The notes under the pieces were generated by a model that was not told where the DNA came from, did no database searches, and worked only from the letters and a program-made list of their open reading frames with translations. The position numbers were made by a program, and so were the translations under genes. From Bradyrhizobium liaoningense (GTDB lineage: Bacteria; Pseudomonadota; Alphaproteobacteria; Rhizobiales; Xanthobacteraceae), in contig NZ_JAFCJT010000002.1 in NCBI RefSeq assembly GCF_018130785.1, positions 620,001 through 684,000 of the forward strand: a stretch of 64,000 nt of DNA. The letters run 5' to 3'. Shown one piece after another: positions 25,872 to 34,995 of this stretch (positions are counted from its first letter, which is position 1; the number at the start of each line of letters is the position of its first letter).

Positions 25872-27182
25872 CTACTCCGCCGGCGTGAGTTGCTGCCGGC
25901 TCAGGCGGAGGGCCGCTGTCTCGCGCACCCGGACGCGGGCGCGGCGCTTGCGCCACCAGATCACGACGCCGGTGACCGACAGTGCCGCCACCACGAGGCC
26001 CATGATCGAGATCAGGATCCGGCCGAACAGCCCGACGATCCGGCCCGAATGCAGCGGGAATTGCGCCTGCACGAAGATATCGGCGGCGGTGCCGACCCAG
26101 GGCAGCCGTTCGCCGATCGGACGGCCGTCCTCGCTGTCGTAATAGAGCTGCGCCGGCCCGACGCCGCCAGCGCCGTGATCGTCGCCGGGATGGAAATAGG
26201 CCGCGGCATAGACGCCATGGGCAGGTCCGTAACTGAGCGCGCCGACCGGGATGGTCCACCCTCGCCCCTTGCCGTCGGCCGCGGCCCGTGCAGCGATCTC
26301 GGCGAAGGTCATCCTGGGCTCGATGGGATCGTCGAGATCGCGATAGGGCCGCTGCTCATAGGGCGTCGGCGTGTAGTTCGACACCATCTTCATCATCGGC
26401 GAGAACACCTCGAAATAGAGGTTCAGCGAGAATGCCGTGAAAGCGATGATGAACAGCACACCCCAGGTCCACAGGCTGAAGGCGCGATGGATGTCGAAAT
26501 TGATCCGGTAGGCACTGCCCGATGTCTTGATGATCCAGGCCGGCGCCCAGCGCGCCCAGAATCCGCGTTCAAGCTGGCGCGTGACCTGGGGCGCCCGCGC
26601 GGCCTTGGCGCGCCGTCGCGAGGGCAGCGTCAGATAGAAGCCGACGAAGCAATCGACGGTCCAGATGATGGCGATCACGCCGAGCACGCGCATGCCCCAG
26701 CGATCGCTGCCCCAGAATTCCGGAATGTGCATGGTGTAGTGGAGCTTGTAGAGGAACGAGACGAAGTTTTCGCGCGTCACCGGCCACACCGCGCCCCAGT
26801 AGCGCCGGCCGAGCTCGACGCCCGTGTTGGGATCGAGGAAAACCTGGTTGTAGTCCATCGCAAAGCGCTTGCCGGTCGAAGGATCGATCCGCGGCATCAC
26901 GAAGAACCACAGCGAGTGCCCCTCCTCCGGCGTCATGAAGAGATAGACGACGCGCGCGCGGGGATCGCGTTGCTCGATCATCTTCGCGAGCTCGATCGAG
27001 GGAATCGCCGGGCCTTTGGTCGAGACGTCGAACAGATGGCTGTTGAGGACGTCGTCGATCTCATGGTCCCAAGAGATGATCGCGCCGGTGATGCCGGAGA
27101 AGAACAGGAATCCGGCGGTGAGCAGTCCCGCCCAGCGATGCAGCCTGCCAAATATCGCTCTCATCGTCTCGACTCTCATCAA
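25872..27182 (-). CDS. PepSY-associated membrane protein, iron-siderophore reductase type
   Basis: The 436-residue protein has at least four membrane helices: LHRWAGLLTAGFLFFSGITG near the N-terminus, a helix at about 170-195, FSLWTWGVLFIIAFTAFSLN, and one near residue 395. PepSY-like periplasmic segments lie between them. Conserved His residues in LHRWAG, LHYTMHI, HRAF and FPLHSG fit haem-binding positions of the PepSY_TM/PiuB group, which is thought to reduce ferric siderophores at the inner membrane. It is 41 bases downstream of the TonB receptor gene, consistent with iron release after uptake. The start may be 27182, 27179 or the later ATG at 27164. Confidence 0.85.
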   Translation of the reverse strand: MMRVETMRAIFGRLHRWAGLLTAGFLFFSGITGAIISWDHEIDDVLNSHLFDVSTKGPAIPSIELAKMIEQRDPRARVVYLFMTPEEGHSLWFFVMPRIDPSTGKRFAMDYNQVFLDPNTGVELGRRYWGAVWPVTRENFVSFLYKLHYTMHIPEFWGSDRWGMRVLGVIAIIWTVDCFVGFYLTLPSRRRAKAARAPQVTRQLERGFWARWAPAWIIKTSGSAYRINFDIHRAFSLWTWGVLFIIAFTAFSLNLYFEVFSPMMKMVSNYTPTPYEQRPYRDLDDPIEPRMTFAEIAARAAADGKGRGWTIPVGALSYGPAHGVYAAAYFHPGDDHGAGGVGPAQLYYDSEDGRPIGERLPWVGTAADIFVQAQFPLHSGRIVGLFGRILISIMGLVVAALSVTGVVIWWRKRRARVRVRETAALRLSRQQLTPAE

Positions 27183-27223
27183 GCGGGTCCGGCTGCCATC
27201 GCCGGACCGTCCCTACATCGAAC

Positions 27224-29545
27224 TCACCAGCGGTACGTCAGCTTGCCGATGGCTTTCCGCCCCTCCGCGTAGAAGCAGCCGGACAGGCTGTAGCAGGCGG
27301 CGACATAGCGTGTATCGGCGAGATTGGTGACGTTCAGCGACAGGCGCCAATTGTCCCGGGTGTAGGCGAGCAGCGCGTCCAGCACGGTGGACGATCCCAC
27401 CTTGAACGTGTTGGCGTCGTCGCCCCAGGTCGCGCCGACATAGCGGATGCCGCCGCCGAACTGCAAGCCGGCGAGCGGCCCGTTCTGGAGCGTGTAGTCG
27501 CTCCACAGCGAGGCACGGTTGAGCGGCACCGTCGGCGGCGCCTTGCCGAGATTGACGGGATCCTGCGACAGCATGGCGTCGACATAGGCGTAGGCGGCGC
27601 GCAGGTTCCAGCCGTCGGCGAGCGACATCGTGCCTTCGAGCTCGATGCCGCGAGATTTCACCTGGCCGAGCTGCTCGGCAAGATAGCTCGGCGGGGCGAA
27701 CGTGACGACGTTGTCGCGCGTCAGGTCGAAGGCGGCGAAGGTGAACAGCGCGTTCCATCCGAGCGGCTGGTACTTGACGCCCACTTCGTATTGGACGCCG
27801 GTTTCGGGATTGAGCATCTGTCCGGACGGACCGGTCGCGAGCACCGGCAGGAACGACTCGGAATAGCTGAAATAGGGCGCGACCCCGTTGTCGAAATTAT
27901 ACATCACCGCCGCGCGGCCGGTGAAGGCGGAGGCATCTTTCGAGACCGACGTATTGGAGGTGGGGAGATTGCTGTCGACCTGCGTCGTGACGAAATCCTG
28001 GCGGCCGCCGAGCTGGAACGAGAGCCGGCCGAGCTTGATCTGATCCTGCGCATAGAGGCCGACCTGCGACTGCCTGACGCCGGTGTTGTCGCTCATGCCC
28101 CCGATGGTCCAGTCGTAGCTGTAGGCCGGGTTGAAGACGTTGATCTCGGGCGCTGAGGTCGTGACGCCAAAGGCGGTGTCGCGGAACGATGTGTTGCGAT
28201 AGTCGATCCCGACCAGAGTGGTGTGGCTGAGGATGCCCGTGGTGAAGTTGCCCTGGAGCTGATTGTCCACCGCGAAGGAGTTGATGTAGGAGTTGCTGTA
28301 GCTGCCGAAACGCGCGAGCTGCCCGGCGGCCTCGTTGGTATAGCCTCCGCCGTAGAATACTTTTTCCTCGTTGTGCTGATAGGCGTAGCGCAGGTTCTGC
28401 CGGAACGTGATGTTGTCGGTGAAATTGTGCGAGAGCAGGTAGCCGGCGGTTGCGATCTCGGTGTTGAACGCGTTGAAGCTCGGCACGCCCGCGAAGAACC
28501 AGACCGGGATGGTGCGGCCGTTGTTCGGCCACACCGTTCCCGAGGCCGGCAGGAACTGGAGGCCCCACCCTGCCCGGTCCTTCTGGTAGTCGGCGAGGAT
28601 CGTGATGGTGGTGTCCTCGTTCGGCTTGAACGTGACGGCGGGCGCGATGAAGACGCGGTTGTCCTTGGTGAAGTCGACCTGGGTCTCGCCGTCGCGGACG
28701 ACGCCGGTCAGGCGCCACAGCACGGTGCCTTCCTTGTTGGCGGGGCCGCCCATGTCGAACTGGCCCTGATAGCGGTTGAAGCTGCCCCCGGAGACCGAGA
28801 CTTCGCCGAATTGCTGCGCGGTCGGCAGCTTGGTGACGTAGTTGAGGATGCCGCCGGTGCCGCTGCCGCCATACATCGCCGAGGATGGTCCCTTGAGAAC
28901 CTCCAGCCGTTCGGCACCGTAGGGATCGAGGCCGTTGAAATGCACGTAATTGCTGGATGGAATCCTGAGACCGTCGACGTAGAGGCCAGACATGGTCGTG
29001 TCGAAGCCGCGGATTTGGAGGGCGCCGAAGCGGGTGTCCGAGCCGCCATTGACGTCGCCGCTGACGCCGGCGGTGTAGCGCAAGGCCTCGCCGATCGAGA
29101 CCGCGCCTTGGTTCCTGATCTGGTCGGTGGTGACGACGGACACCGACTGCGGCGTTTCGATCAGCGGCGTGTCGGTCTTGGTGGCGGTGCCGCTCCGTGT
29201 CGCGACGAATCCACGTACCGGGCCACCTGCGCGTTCAGCCGCGTTGCGATTCGCTGATGCCGACTGCGTTGGCATGGCTTGCTGCGCAGGAGAACGCCGG
29301 TTGGCGCGTGCGGTACGCGTCGTCGCGGACCGCCGCGACGAAGCCGCCCCCGCGGGTCTGGTGCGCTCAGCCGGCGCATCCACCGAGACTGCAGGAATCT
29401 GAGTTTGCGCCTGCACGGGCGCGAAGGGAACGCAGAGAGCGAATGTGCTGACGGCGCCGAAGAAGAGCAACTGAAGCTGTCGAACACGCGTATTGGAACA
29501 CGAACGAAATTGGAAGTCTGACACGTCTATCGAGGCCCCACGCAC
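27224..29545 (-). CDS. TonB-dependent siderophore receptor
   Basis: A 773-residue outer membrane receptor. After the signal sequence (LQLLFFGAVSTFALCVPFAP...) comes an unusual Ala/Arg/Ser-rich segment (about residues 55-110), then the TonB-box/plug region (ETPQSVSVVTTDQIRNQGA, QIRGFD, the LEVLKGPSSAMYGG block with GGILNYVTKLP). The 22-strand barrel follows and ends with GKLTYRW, with a terminal aromatic residue. These are the features of the ferric-siderophore group (FhuA/FoxA type). It leads an operon with a PepSY membrane protein. Iron control is expected, but no convincing Irr or Fur box was found upstream. Confidence 0.92.
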   Translation of the reverse strand: MRGASIDVSDFQFRSCSNTRVRQLQLLFFGAVSTFALCVPFAPVQAQTQIPAVSVDAPAERTRPAGAASSRRSATTRTARANRRSPAQQAMPTQSASANRNAAERAGGPVRGFVATRSGTATKTDTPLIETPQSVSVVTTDQIRNQGAVSIGEALRYTAGVSGDVNGGSDTRFGALQIRGFDTTMSGLYVDGLRIPSSNYVHFNGLDPYGAERLEVLKGPSSAMYGGSGTGGILNYVTKLPTAQQFGEVSVSGGSFNRYQGQFDMGGPANKEGTVLWRLTGVVRDGETQVDFTKDNRVFIAPAVTFKPNEDTTITILADYQKDRAGWGLQFLPASGTVWPNNGRTIPVWFFAGVPSFNAFNTEIATAGYLLSHNFTDNITFRQNLRYAYQHNEEKVFYGGGYTNEAAGQLARFGSYSNSYINSFAVDNQLQGNFTTGILSHTTLVGIDYRNTSFRDTAFGVTTSAPEINVFNPAYSYDWTIGGMSDNTGVRQSQVGLYAQDQIKLGRLSFQLGGRQDFVTTQVDSNLPTSNTSVSKDASAFTGRAAVMYNFDNGVAPYFSYSESFLPVLATGPSGQMLNPETGVQYEVGVKYQPLGWNALFTFAAFDLTRDNVVTFAPPSYLAEQLGQVKSRGIELEGTMSLADGWNLRAAYAYVDAMLSQDPVNLGKAPPTVPLNRASLWSDYTLQNGPLAGLQFGGGIRYVGATWGDDANTFKVGSSTVLDALLAYTRDNWRLSLNVTNLADTRYVAACYSLSGCFYAEGRKAIGKLTYRW

Positions 29546-29807
29546 TGCCGGCTTTGCCGGGATGATTTTTGGACCCCCGCCCTAACGCAGGGGCAATTTC
29601 AGTGCGAGAGACGCGAAGTTAGAATCTATCGAGACCGGGGAATAAGCCGTGCGACCAATGCGCCCATATGCGCGTCGAGGTGCATCGCCGCTTCTGCGAG
29701 CGCTCGGATCTGGAATGCTTCTAGAGTGAGAACATTCGCTGGAGCGCTTGCGACCAACGAACCAGCGCTGGTCGGCCTGCTGCGAACATTGTTGTCGCGC
29801 GACGAGC

Positions 29808-31808
29808 CTAAGCTTTGCGGGGGTGGCAGCACGAGCCGCCGGCGGCGTCCTTCGGGTCGCCCGCCAGCACGCTGCGGCTGTTGCGCTCCGGCGGAATGTC
29901 GCCGGCGGCGTTGGCCGAAAAGAATCCGGTCGGCTTCAGCATGAAGCCGGCATATTCGACCGGCATGATCGGAAAGTCCTCGGGCTTGCAGATATGGGTG
30001 TGGCCGAAGGAATGCCACAGCACGATGTCGGCATTCTCGATGTTGCGGTTCTGCGCGGCGTAGCGCGGCAGGCCGTCGCCGCCGGCATGGTTGTTGGGAT
30101 AGTCGCCGCTGGCATATTTCTCGTCCTTGTCGAACGCCGTCACCCAGACGTGTTTGGTCGCAAAGCCGCCGCGCTTGCGCACGTAGCTGCCCTCCTGCGC
30201 CAGCATCAGCGGGCTCGGATTGACCACGAGCTTGTAGGCCGGCGCATTGCCGACCGAATTGGTCTCGTTGGGATTGCTGATCTTCCAGAACCGTCCGGTC
30301 TCGCCGTTGGCGATCGCCGCCGCGTCTCGCTCGCGTGAGAGAACGCGCGTCGTTGTGTCGAAGGCGTTGCCGTGCGGATTGTCGTGGCCCCAGGGGCGCG
30401 GCACGAAATCGTGCTCGGTCACCGTGTTGCCGCCGCCGTCGAGATCCATGTGCATGCGCACGTTGAAGAAGTGCTGGTGCGTCGGCCCGCCCAGATTGTC
30501 GTCGACCATTCCGCCCCATTTGTACTTTTCGCCAGGCTGCACGGCGGCGGTCTGGATGATGCCGGTGAGCTTGGTTTCGAGCTGGATCGTGCCGTCCTGG
30601 TACAGGTACCAGTAGAAGCCGTAGTCATAATTGCCGACGGTCGCGAAGAATGAGATCACGAGGCGCCGGGAGCGCCGGACCTCGAACAGGCCGTTGCGGA
30701 ATTCGTAGTGTTTCCAGGCAATTCCGTAGTCTTCTTCATGCATGCAGATGGCGTTCTGCATGACAAAGGGCTCGCCCTTGTTGTCGGCCGCCGGCACATC
30801 GAAATAATGGATGTTGCCGAGGCAGTCGCAGCCGAGCTCGAGCGCGTTGGCGAGCATGCCGAGGCCGTATTCGCCGGCATCGAACGCCGACTTCCAGAAA
30901 TGGTTCTCGGTCGGATCGGCGTAGGGCACCACCATCTCGGTGACGCTGGCGCGATGGATCAGCGAGCGTTTTCGTGCGCCATCCTGATAACTCAGCTGAT
31001 GCAGCACCAGGCCCTCGCGCGGCGTGAAGCCGACGCGAAAGCTCCACTTCTGCCAGTCGACCTTCCAGCCGTCGACCTTGAAGCTCGCGCCCTCGGGTTG
31101 CTCGATATGCAGCGGCTTGATGTCGGTGCGCGGGTTCTTGACTTCATGCGCGCCGTAGTTCCGCTTCTTGCGCGGGATCGGCACGATCGGATCCGCATCC
31201 GTGAGATCGATGACCTTGCCGGCGATAAGGTCGACCACGGCGACCACGCCCTCGATCGGGTGCGCGTAGCCGTTGTCCTGAAGATGTTCGCGGAAGAAGC
31301 TGACGGCACGCACGATGCGGGCGCCGCGCTCGTACTTGAAATCGAAGAAGCCCGAGGAGAAGGGATCGACCTGGACCAGCTCGATGTCCTTGTCGGTCAA
31401 CCCGCGCCGGACCATCGCCGCGCGCCAGCCGGGATCGGCTTTCACCACGGCCTCGCACTTGAAGAACTCCTCAAGCATCACCGGCGGCTGCCCGTAGGGC
31501 GGCTCGCGGTTCGGAATGACCTTGCAGGCGACGATCTCGTTGCGGGCGAGATCGACGATGTGCTCGATCGCCTCGCCCGTGGTGATGTCGAGCGTCAGCG
31601 CGAAGGCGCGGCGCGCTGCTCCACCCGCAGCCAGCTCCTGCTTGGTCGGCTCCTCCAGCCGCACCGTCGGGAAGCGGCAGTTCTCCGGCGATTTGGCCGC
31701 CGCACGCACCAGATTGCAGGCCGCGGCGATTTCCTCCGCGGTCAGCGGATCGAGCGTATGCGGCGCCCCGGCCTGCGTTTGCGATGGGGCCTTGACGGTA
31801 TCGAGCAT
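29808..31808 (-). CDS. Copper-containing primary-amine oxidase
   Basis: This 666-residue protein has the full set of copper amine oxidase features. The topaquinone precursor Tyr is in TVGNYDYGFYW, the catalytic base Asp is in SAFDAGEYGLG, and the copper ligands are the paired His in THQHFF and the distal His in the C-terminal LWHSFGHTH. It has no signal peptide and so is probably cytoplasmic. It oxidises a primary amine to an aldehyde with release of ammonium and H2O2. The gene follows a NylB-like hydrolase by 15 bases, and an AraC regulator is divergent. The pair may feed on amide- or amine-bound nitrogen. Substrate not resolved. Confidence 0.94.
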   Translation of the reverse strand: MLDTVKAPSQTQAGAPHTLDPLTAEEIAAACNLVRAAAKSPENCRFPTVRLEEPTKQELAAGGAARRAFALTLDITTGEAIEHIVDLARNEIVACKVIPNREPPYGQPPVMLEEFFKCEAVVKADPGWRAAMVRRGLTDKDIELVQVDPFSSGFFDFKYERGARIVRAVSFFREHLQDNGYAHPIEGVVAVVDLIAGKVIDLTDADPIVPIPRKKRNYGAHEVKNPRTDIKPLHIEQPEGASFKVDGWKVDWQKWSFRVGFTPREGLVLHQLSYQDGARKRSLIHRASVTEMVVPYADPTENHFWKSAFDAGEYGLGMLANALELGCDCLGNIHYFDVPAADNKGEPFVMQNAICMHEEDYGIAWKHYEFRNGLFEVRRSRRLVISFFATVGNYDYGFYWYLYQDGTIQLETKLTGIIQTAAVQPGEKYKWGGMVDDNLGGPTHQHFFNVRMHMDLDGGGNTVTEHDFVPRPWGHDNPHGNAFDTTTRVLSRERDAAAIANGETGRFWKISNPNETNSVGNAPAYKLVVNPSPLMLAQEGSYVRKRGGFATKHVWVTAFDKDEKYASGDYPNNHAGGDGLPRYAAQNRNIENADIVLWHSFGHTHICKPEDFPIMPVEYAGFMLKPTGFFSANAAGDIPPERNSRSVLAGDPKDAAGGSCCHPRKA

Positions 31809-31823
31809 GTTGATGTCCAGAGG

Positions 31824-33020
31824 TCAGCGCGGGGCGAGATGCGCGGTGATGGCGCCGAAGGCAGCGAACCAGCGTTGGTCGATCGGAACGTCCATCGCCT
31901 TTGGTTGCGTCGCGAGCTTGACGATGACGGTGTCTGAGTCGAGATCGACATAGAGGTGCTGGCCGTGAATGCCGATCGCGGTGAGCGCGTTGCGCGACGG
32001 GTCAATCGTGAACCATTTGCTGCGGTAGCGCGCGCCCGGGAAGAACTCTGCGAGGTCACCGTCGGCCCAGGCCTTGGGATCGCCGTTCTCGCGGATGTCA
32101 TCGATCCACCAGCCCGGCACAACCTGGCGTCCCTCGACCACGCCGCGGTTGCGGATCATCTCGCCGAAGCGCAGCAGGTCGCGCGCGGTGATCGAGATGC
32201 CGCCGGCGATGCGGCCCATGCCGTGGCTGTCGAGCGTGAGGGAGCCGTCTTCCTCGGCACCGAGGGGCTGCCAGAGATAGTCGGAGAGGATGCGGTGATA
32301 AGGCATGCCGCAGGCGCGCTCATAGACCCAGCCGAGCACCTCGGTGTTCGGCGAGACGTAGTGGAACACCTTCCCGTGCGGCTTGCCGGTGCCGCGTAGC
32401 GTGGTCAGATAGGCGCGCTGATGGCCGGGCTCAACGCCGGCCGGCGGGACGTCCCAGCCCGAGGAAAAGCGGTAGCGCGCGACGTCGCCGGCGGGGTCCT
32501 CATAATCCTCCTCGAACTTGATGGCGACGGCCATGTCGAGCAGGTTGCGGACGGTGCAGCCCGCGTAGACCGAGGTCTCCAGTTCCGGCACGTAGCGCAG
32601 CACCCTCGCCTCGGGATCGACGATGCCGCGCGCGGCCAGCACGCCGCCGAGCGTGCCGGCGATCGCCTTGCTGATCGAGCAGATCAGATGCGGGGTGGTC
32701 ACACTCATGCCGTCGCCGTACCATTCGTGGATCAGCGTGCCCCTGTGCATGACGAGAAGCGTATCGGCGAAGGTCTCACGTAGCGTGGCTTCGATCGTGG
32801 TCTCTTTGCCATCAGGCGCGGTGAAACCGAGCTTGGCCAGCTCGCGTGGCTCACTTCTCATCAGCGTGGGCTGAGCCGAGCGGCGGATCTCGGCCGTCGG
32901 CAGCACCTCGCGGGTGTGGGTGAAGCCCCAGCGGATCGCCGGAAAGCTGCGCCAGTTCGCGCGGGTCACCTGGGCCTCGAGCGCGGGCGGGCTGCCGCGC
33001 ATGATGTCGGTCGGTCGCAT
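31824..33020 (-). CDS. Serine hydrolase of the 6-aminohexanoate-dimer hydrolase (NylB)/class C beta-lactamase family
   Basis: Start ATG 33020 has a GGAGG box; the upstream in-frame ATG (33074) has none. The 398-residue protein keeps the SxxK nucleophile motif (CSISKAIAGTL) and the Tyr of the FHYVSPNTEVLGW segment. Several blocks resemble NylB of nylon-oligomer degradation: VPELETSVYAG, EEDYEDPAGDV, LTTLRGTG, and GIHGQHLYVD near the end. No signal peptide is seen. The enzyme most likely hydrolyses a linear amide or ester; a carboxylesterase role remains possible. It is first in a two-gene operon with an amine oxidase, which would use an amine released by amide hydrolysis. Confidence 0.83.
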   Translation of the reverse strand: MRPTDIMRGSPPALEAQVTRANWRSFPAIRWGFTHTREVLPTAEIRRSAQPTLMRSEPRELAKLGFTAPDGKETTIEATLRETFADTLLVMHRGTLIHEWYGDGMSVTTPHLICSISKAIAGTLGGVLAARGIVDPEARVLRYVPELETSVYAGCTVRNLLDMAVAIKFEEDYEDPAGDVARYRFSSGWDVPPAGVEPGHQRAYLTTLRGTGKPHGKVFHYVSPNTEVLGWVYERACGMPYHRILSDYLWQPLGAEEDGSLTLDSHGMGRIAGGISITARDLLRFGEMIRNRGVVEGRQVVPGWWIDDIRENGDPKAWADGDLAEFFPGARYRSKWFTIDPSRNALTAIGIHGQHLYVDLDSDTVIVKLATQPKAMDVPIDQRWFAAFGAITAHLAPR

Positions 33021-33134
33021 CTCGGTCCTCCGCGGCGCCGGTGTCGGGAACGGCTGGGTAGCAAGACTGCACAATGGCCGCTTGGGGCGTTATCGAAATC
33101 CGGCAATATTTTGCTGGACAGAACCCGTGGCCGT

Positions 33135-33145
33135 GCCAGTCTGGC
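33135..33145. promoter_or_regulatory. Palindrome in the divergent amine oxidase/AraC promoter region
   Basis: GCCAG-T-CTGGC, a perfect 11-base palindrome, is located 115 bases upstream of the hydrolase start and 46 bases upstream of the AraC regulator start. A related half (GCTGGC) recurs a few bases to the right. Position and symmetry suggest an operator; the binding protein is unknown. Confidence 0.3.
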
Positions 33146-33190
33146 GTAGTTCTTGCTGGCTATCTGGCTTCCAAATTCCGACGTAGCGTC

Positions 33191-34180
33191 ATGGCCTTAA
33201 GCGCAACTCTTCCGATTCGGGACTCGGCTGCCAATCTGCTTCAAGCGAGCAGCACGGATGTTGACGAGCACTGCGCCACGCTTGGCCGCTGGCGGCTGAG
33301 CTACGACCAGATCAGCGCCGGTGCGTTCACGGGCAGCTTCACCCAGCTCTCCCTGCCCCGGCTTGAAGTCTTCCGCGAGATCACCAGCCAGCAGGTCCGC
33401 CAATATGGCCAGCTCGGCGCCGACAGTTTTGGCATCGGCCTGCCCTGGGATGGCGACGGCGAGCTCAGCTGCAACGGGACCAGCGCCAACGGCGCCCGGG
33501 TGCTCGCCAGCATCGACGCCGAGATCGACATGTGCACGCCGAAGGCCTTCGAGCTGCGCGGTGTCGTCGCCAGCACGGTGCTGATCGCGGAGCTGGCCGC
33601 CCGGCTCAACATCGAGTTGCCGCGCGCCGTGTGGCACCAGTTGCGGGTGATCGAAATGGCGGCGGCACCGGTTGCGCGGCTGCGCGCCCATCTTGCCGCG
33701 GTCCACGAGACCATCACGACCGCTCCCGAACGGTTCAACGATCCGGCGGCGCTACAGGCGCTCGAAGACGCCCTCCTCGTCGAAATCTTGGACATGCTGC
33801 CGACGGCGCGCCCGAGCGATCTCGGCCGCAGCTCCGCGGCGCGGAAGCGGACCGTGGATCGTGCCCGCGAGCTGATGCATGGCAGCGGCGAGCGTGCGCT
33901 CTCGCTGCTGGAAGTCTGCAAGGCGGTCGGCGCGAGCCCACGCAAGCTCGGTTATTGCTTCCAGGAAGTCGTGGGCACGAGCCCGATGCATTATTGGCGT
34001 GCGATGCGGCTGAACCGGGTGCGCCGGGATCTGAAGCGCGCCGGCGGCGCTGAGACCTCCGTCTACGACGTCGCCGTGCAGCACGGCTTCTGGCACTTCA
34101 GCCAGTTCTCGCTCGACTACAAGCGCCACTTCTCCGAGCTGCCCTCGGAGACGCTGCGGCGCGCCAGGCGCGCCGCCTGA
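33191..34180 (+). CDS. AraC family regulator, amine-catabolism type
   Basis: The frame is open from 33074, but ATG 33191 (MALSATLPIRD) is the sensible start and leaves a divergent promoter region of 170 bases; this gives 329 residues. The N-terminus (YDQISAGAFTGSFTQLSLP) belongs to the AraC-binding-like sensor domain also found in EutR/FeaR-like regulators of amine use. The C-terminal HTH pair is present (LSLLEVCKAVGASPRKLGYC; VYDVAVQHGFWHFSQFSLDY). It is divergent from the NylB-like hydrolase-amine oxidase operon and is its likely activator. Confidence 0.87.
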   Translation: MALSATLPIRDSAANLLQASSTDVDEHCATLGRWRLSYDQISAGAFTGSFTQLSLPRLEVFREITSQQVRQYGQLGADSFGIGLPWDGDGELSCNGTSANGARVLASIDAEIDMCTPKAFELRGVVASTVLIAELAARLNIELPRAVWHQLRVIEMAAAPVARLRAHLAAVHETITTAPERFNDPAALQALEDALLVEILDMLPTARPSDLGRSSAARKRTVDRARELMHGSGERALSLLEVCKAVGASPRKLGYCFQEVVGTSPMHYWRAMRLNRVRRDLKRAGGAETSVYDVAVQHGFWHFSQFSLDYKRHFSELPSETLRRARRAA

Positions 34181-34193
34181 CGCGCCTGCTGTC

Positions 34194-34967
34194 TTACCAG
34201 GTCGGCAGATAGGTGCCCTTGAAGCGCGTCTCCAGAAACGCCTTCACGGGATCGGAGTGATAGACCTCGATCAGCTGCTTCACCCACGGCTTGTCCTTGT
34301 CCTCCTCGCGGACGGCGAGGATGTTGACCCAGGGGCCGTCGGGGTTTTCACGGGCGATCGCATCGGTCGCCGGGTTGAGGCCGGCCTGCACGGCGTAATT
34401 GTTGTTGATCGAGACGACGTCGACGTCCTGGAGCGCGCGCGGGAGCTGGGCGGCGTCGAGCTCGATGAAGCGGAGTTTCTTCGGGTTGTCTGTGATGTCA
34501 GCGATGGTCGAGGAGACGTTGTTCGGGTCCTTCAGCTTGATCGCGCCATGCAGCGCCAGGATCATCAGGCCGCGCGCGCCGTTGGAAGGATCGTTGGCGA
34601 TGGCGACGCGAGCGCCTTCGGGAAGGTCAGCGAGCTTCTTGTACTTCTGCGAATAGACGCCCTGCGGTGAACCAATCGTGTTCGCGACCTTGACGATCTT
34701 CCAGCCGGTCTTGGAGATCTGGTTCTTCAAATACGGCTCGTGCTGGAACGAGTTCGCCTCGAGATCCCTGAGCGCCAGCGCCTGGTTCGGGATCACGTAG
34801 TCAGTGAACTCGACCACCTTGATGTCGAGGCCGCGCTCGGCGCCGACCTTCTTCACCACGTCCAGGATCTCGGCATGGGGACCGGCGGTTACGCCGACCC
34901 GGATGGTTTCGGCGTGAGCCGTGGTCGCAAGCAGGGCTGCAGCCGCAAGGGTTGCGAGAAAACGCAT
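34194..34967 (-). CDS. metQ: Methionine ABC transporter substrate-binding protein MetQ (NlpA family)
   Basis: A 257-residue binding protein with signal peptide MRFLATLAAAALLATTAHAE and no lipobox Cys at the cleavage site, so it is a soluble periplasmic form. Family blocks: IRVGVTAGPHAEILD, FTDYVIPNQAL, NSFQHEPYL, IANDPSNGARGL. It binds D- or L-methionine (or a close relative) for the MetNI importer encoded just upstream (28-base gap). The gene converges on the AraC gene with only 13 bases between them. Confidence 0.9.
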   Translation of the reverse strand: MRFLATLAAAALLATTAHAETIRVGVTAGPHAEILDVVKKVGAERGLDIKVVEFTDYVIPNQALALRDLEANSFQHEPYLKNQISKTGWKIVKVANTIGSPQGVYSQKYKKLADLPEGARVAIANDPSNGARGLMILALHGAIKLKDPNNVSSTIADITDNPKKLRFIELDAAQLPRALQDVDVVSINNNYAVQAGLNPATDAIARENPDGPWVNILAVREEDKDKPWVKQLIEVYHSDPVKAFLETRFKGTYLPTW

Positions 34968-34995
34968 TGAAGTCTCCAGTTTTAAGGAATGTGGT

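Noticed and set aside
29546..29660. Irr/Fur-type iron box before the TonB receptor
   Set aside because: Only a partial TTAGAAT match without the symmetric second half; too weak to report.
29626..29750. Protein-like minus-strand frame end between the TonB receptor and amine oxidase genes
   Set aside because: Short, lacks a start and a recognisable family; more likely chance in GC-rich DNA.
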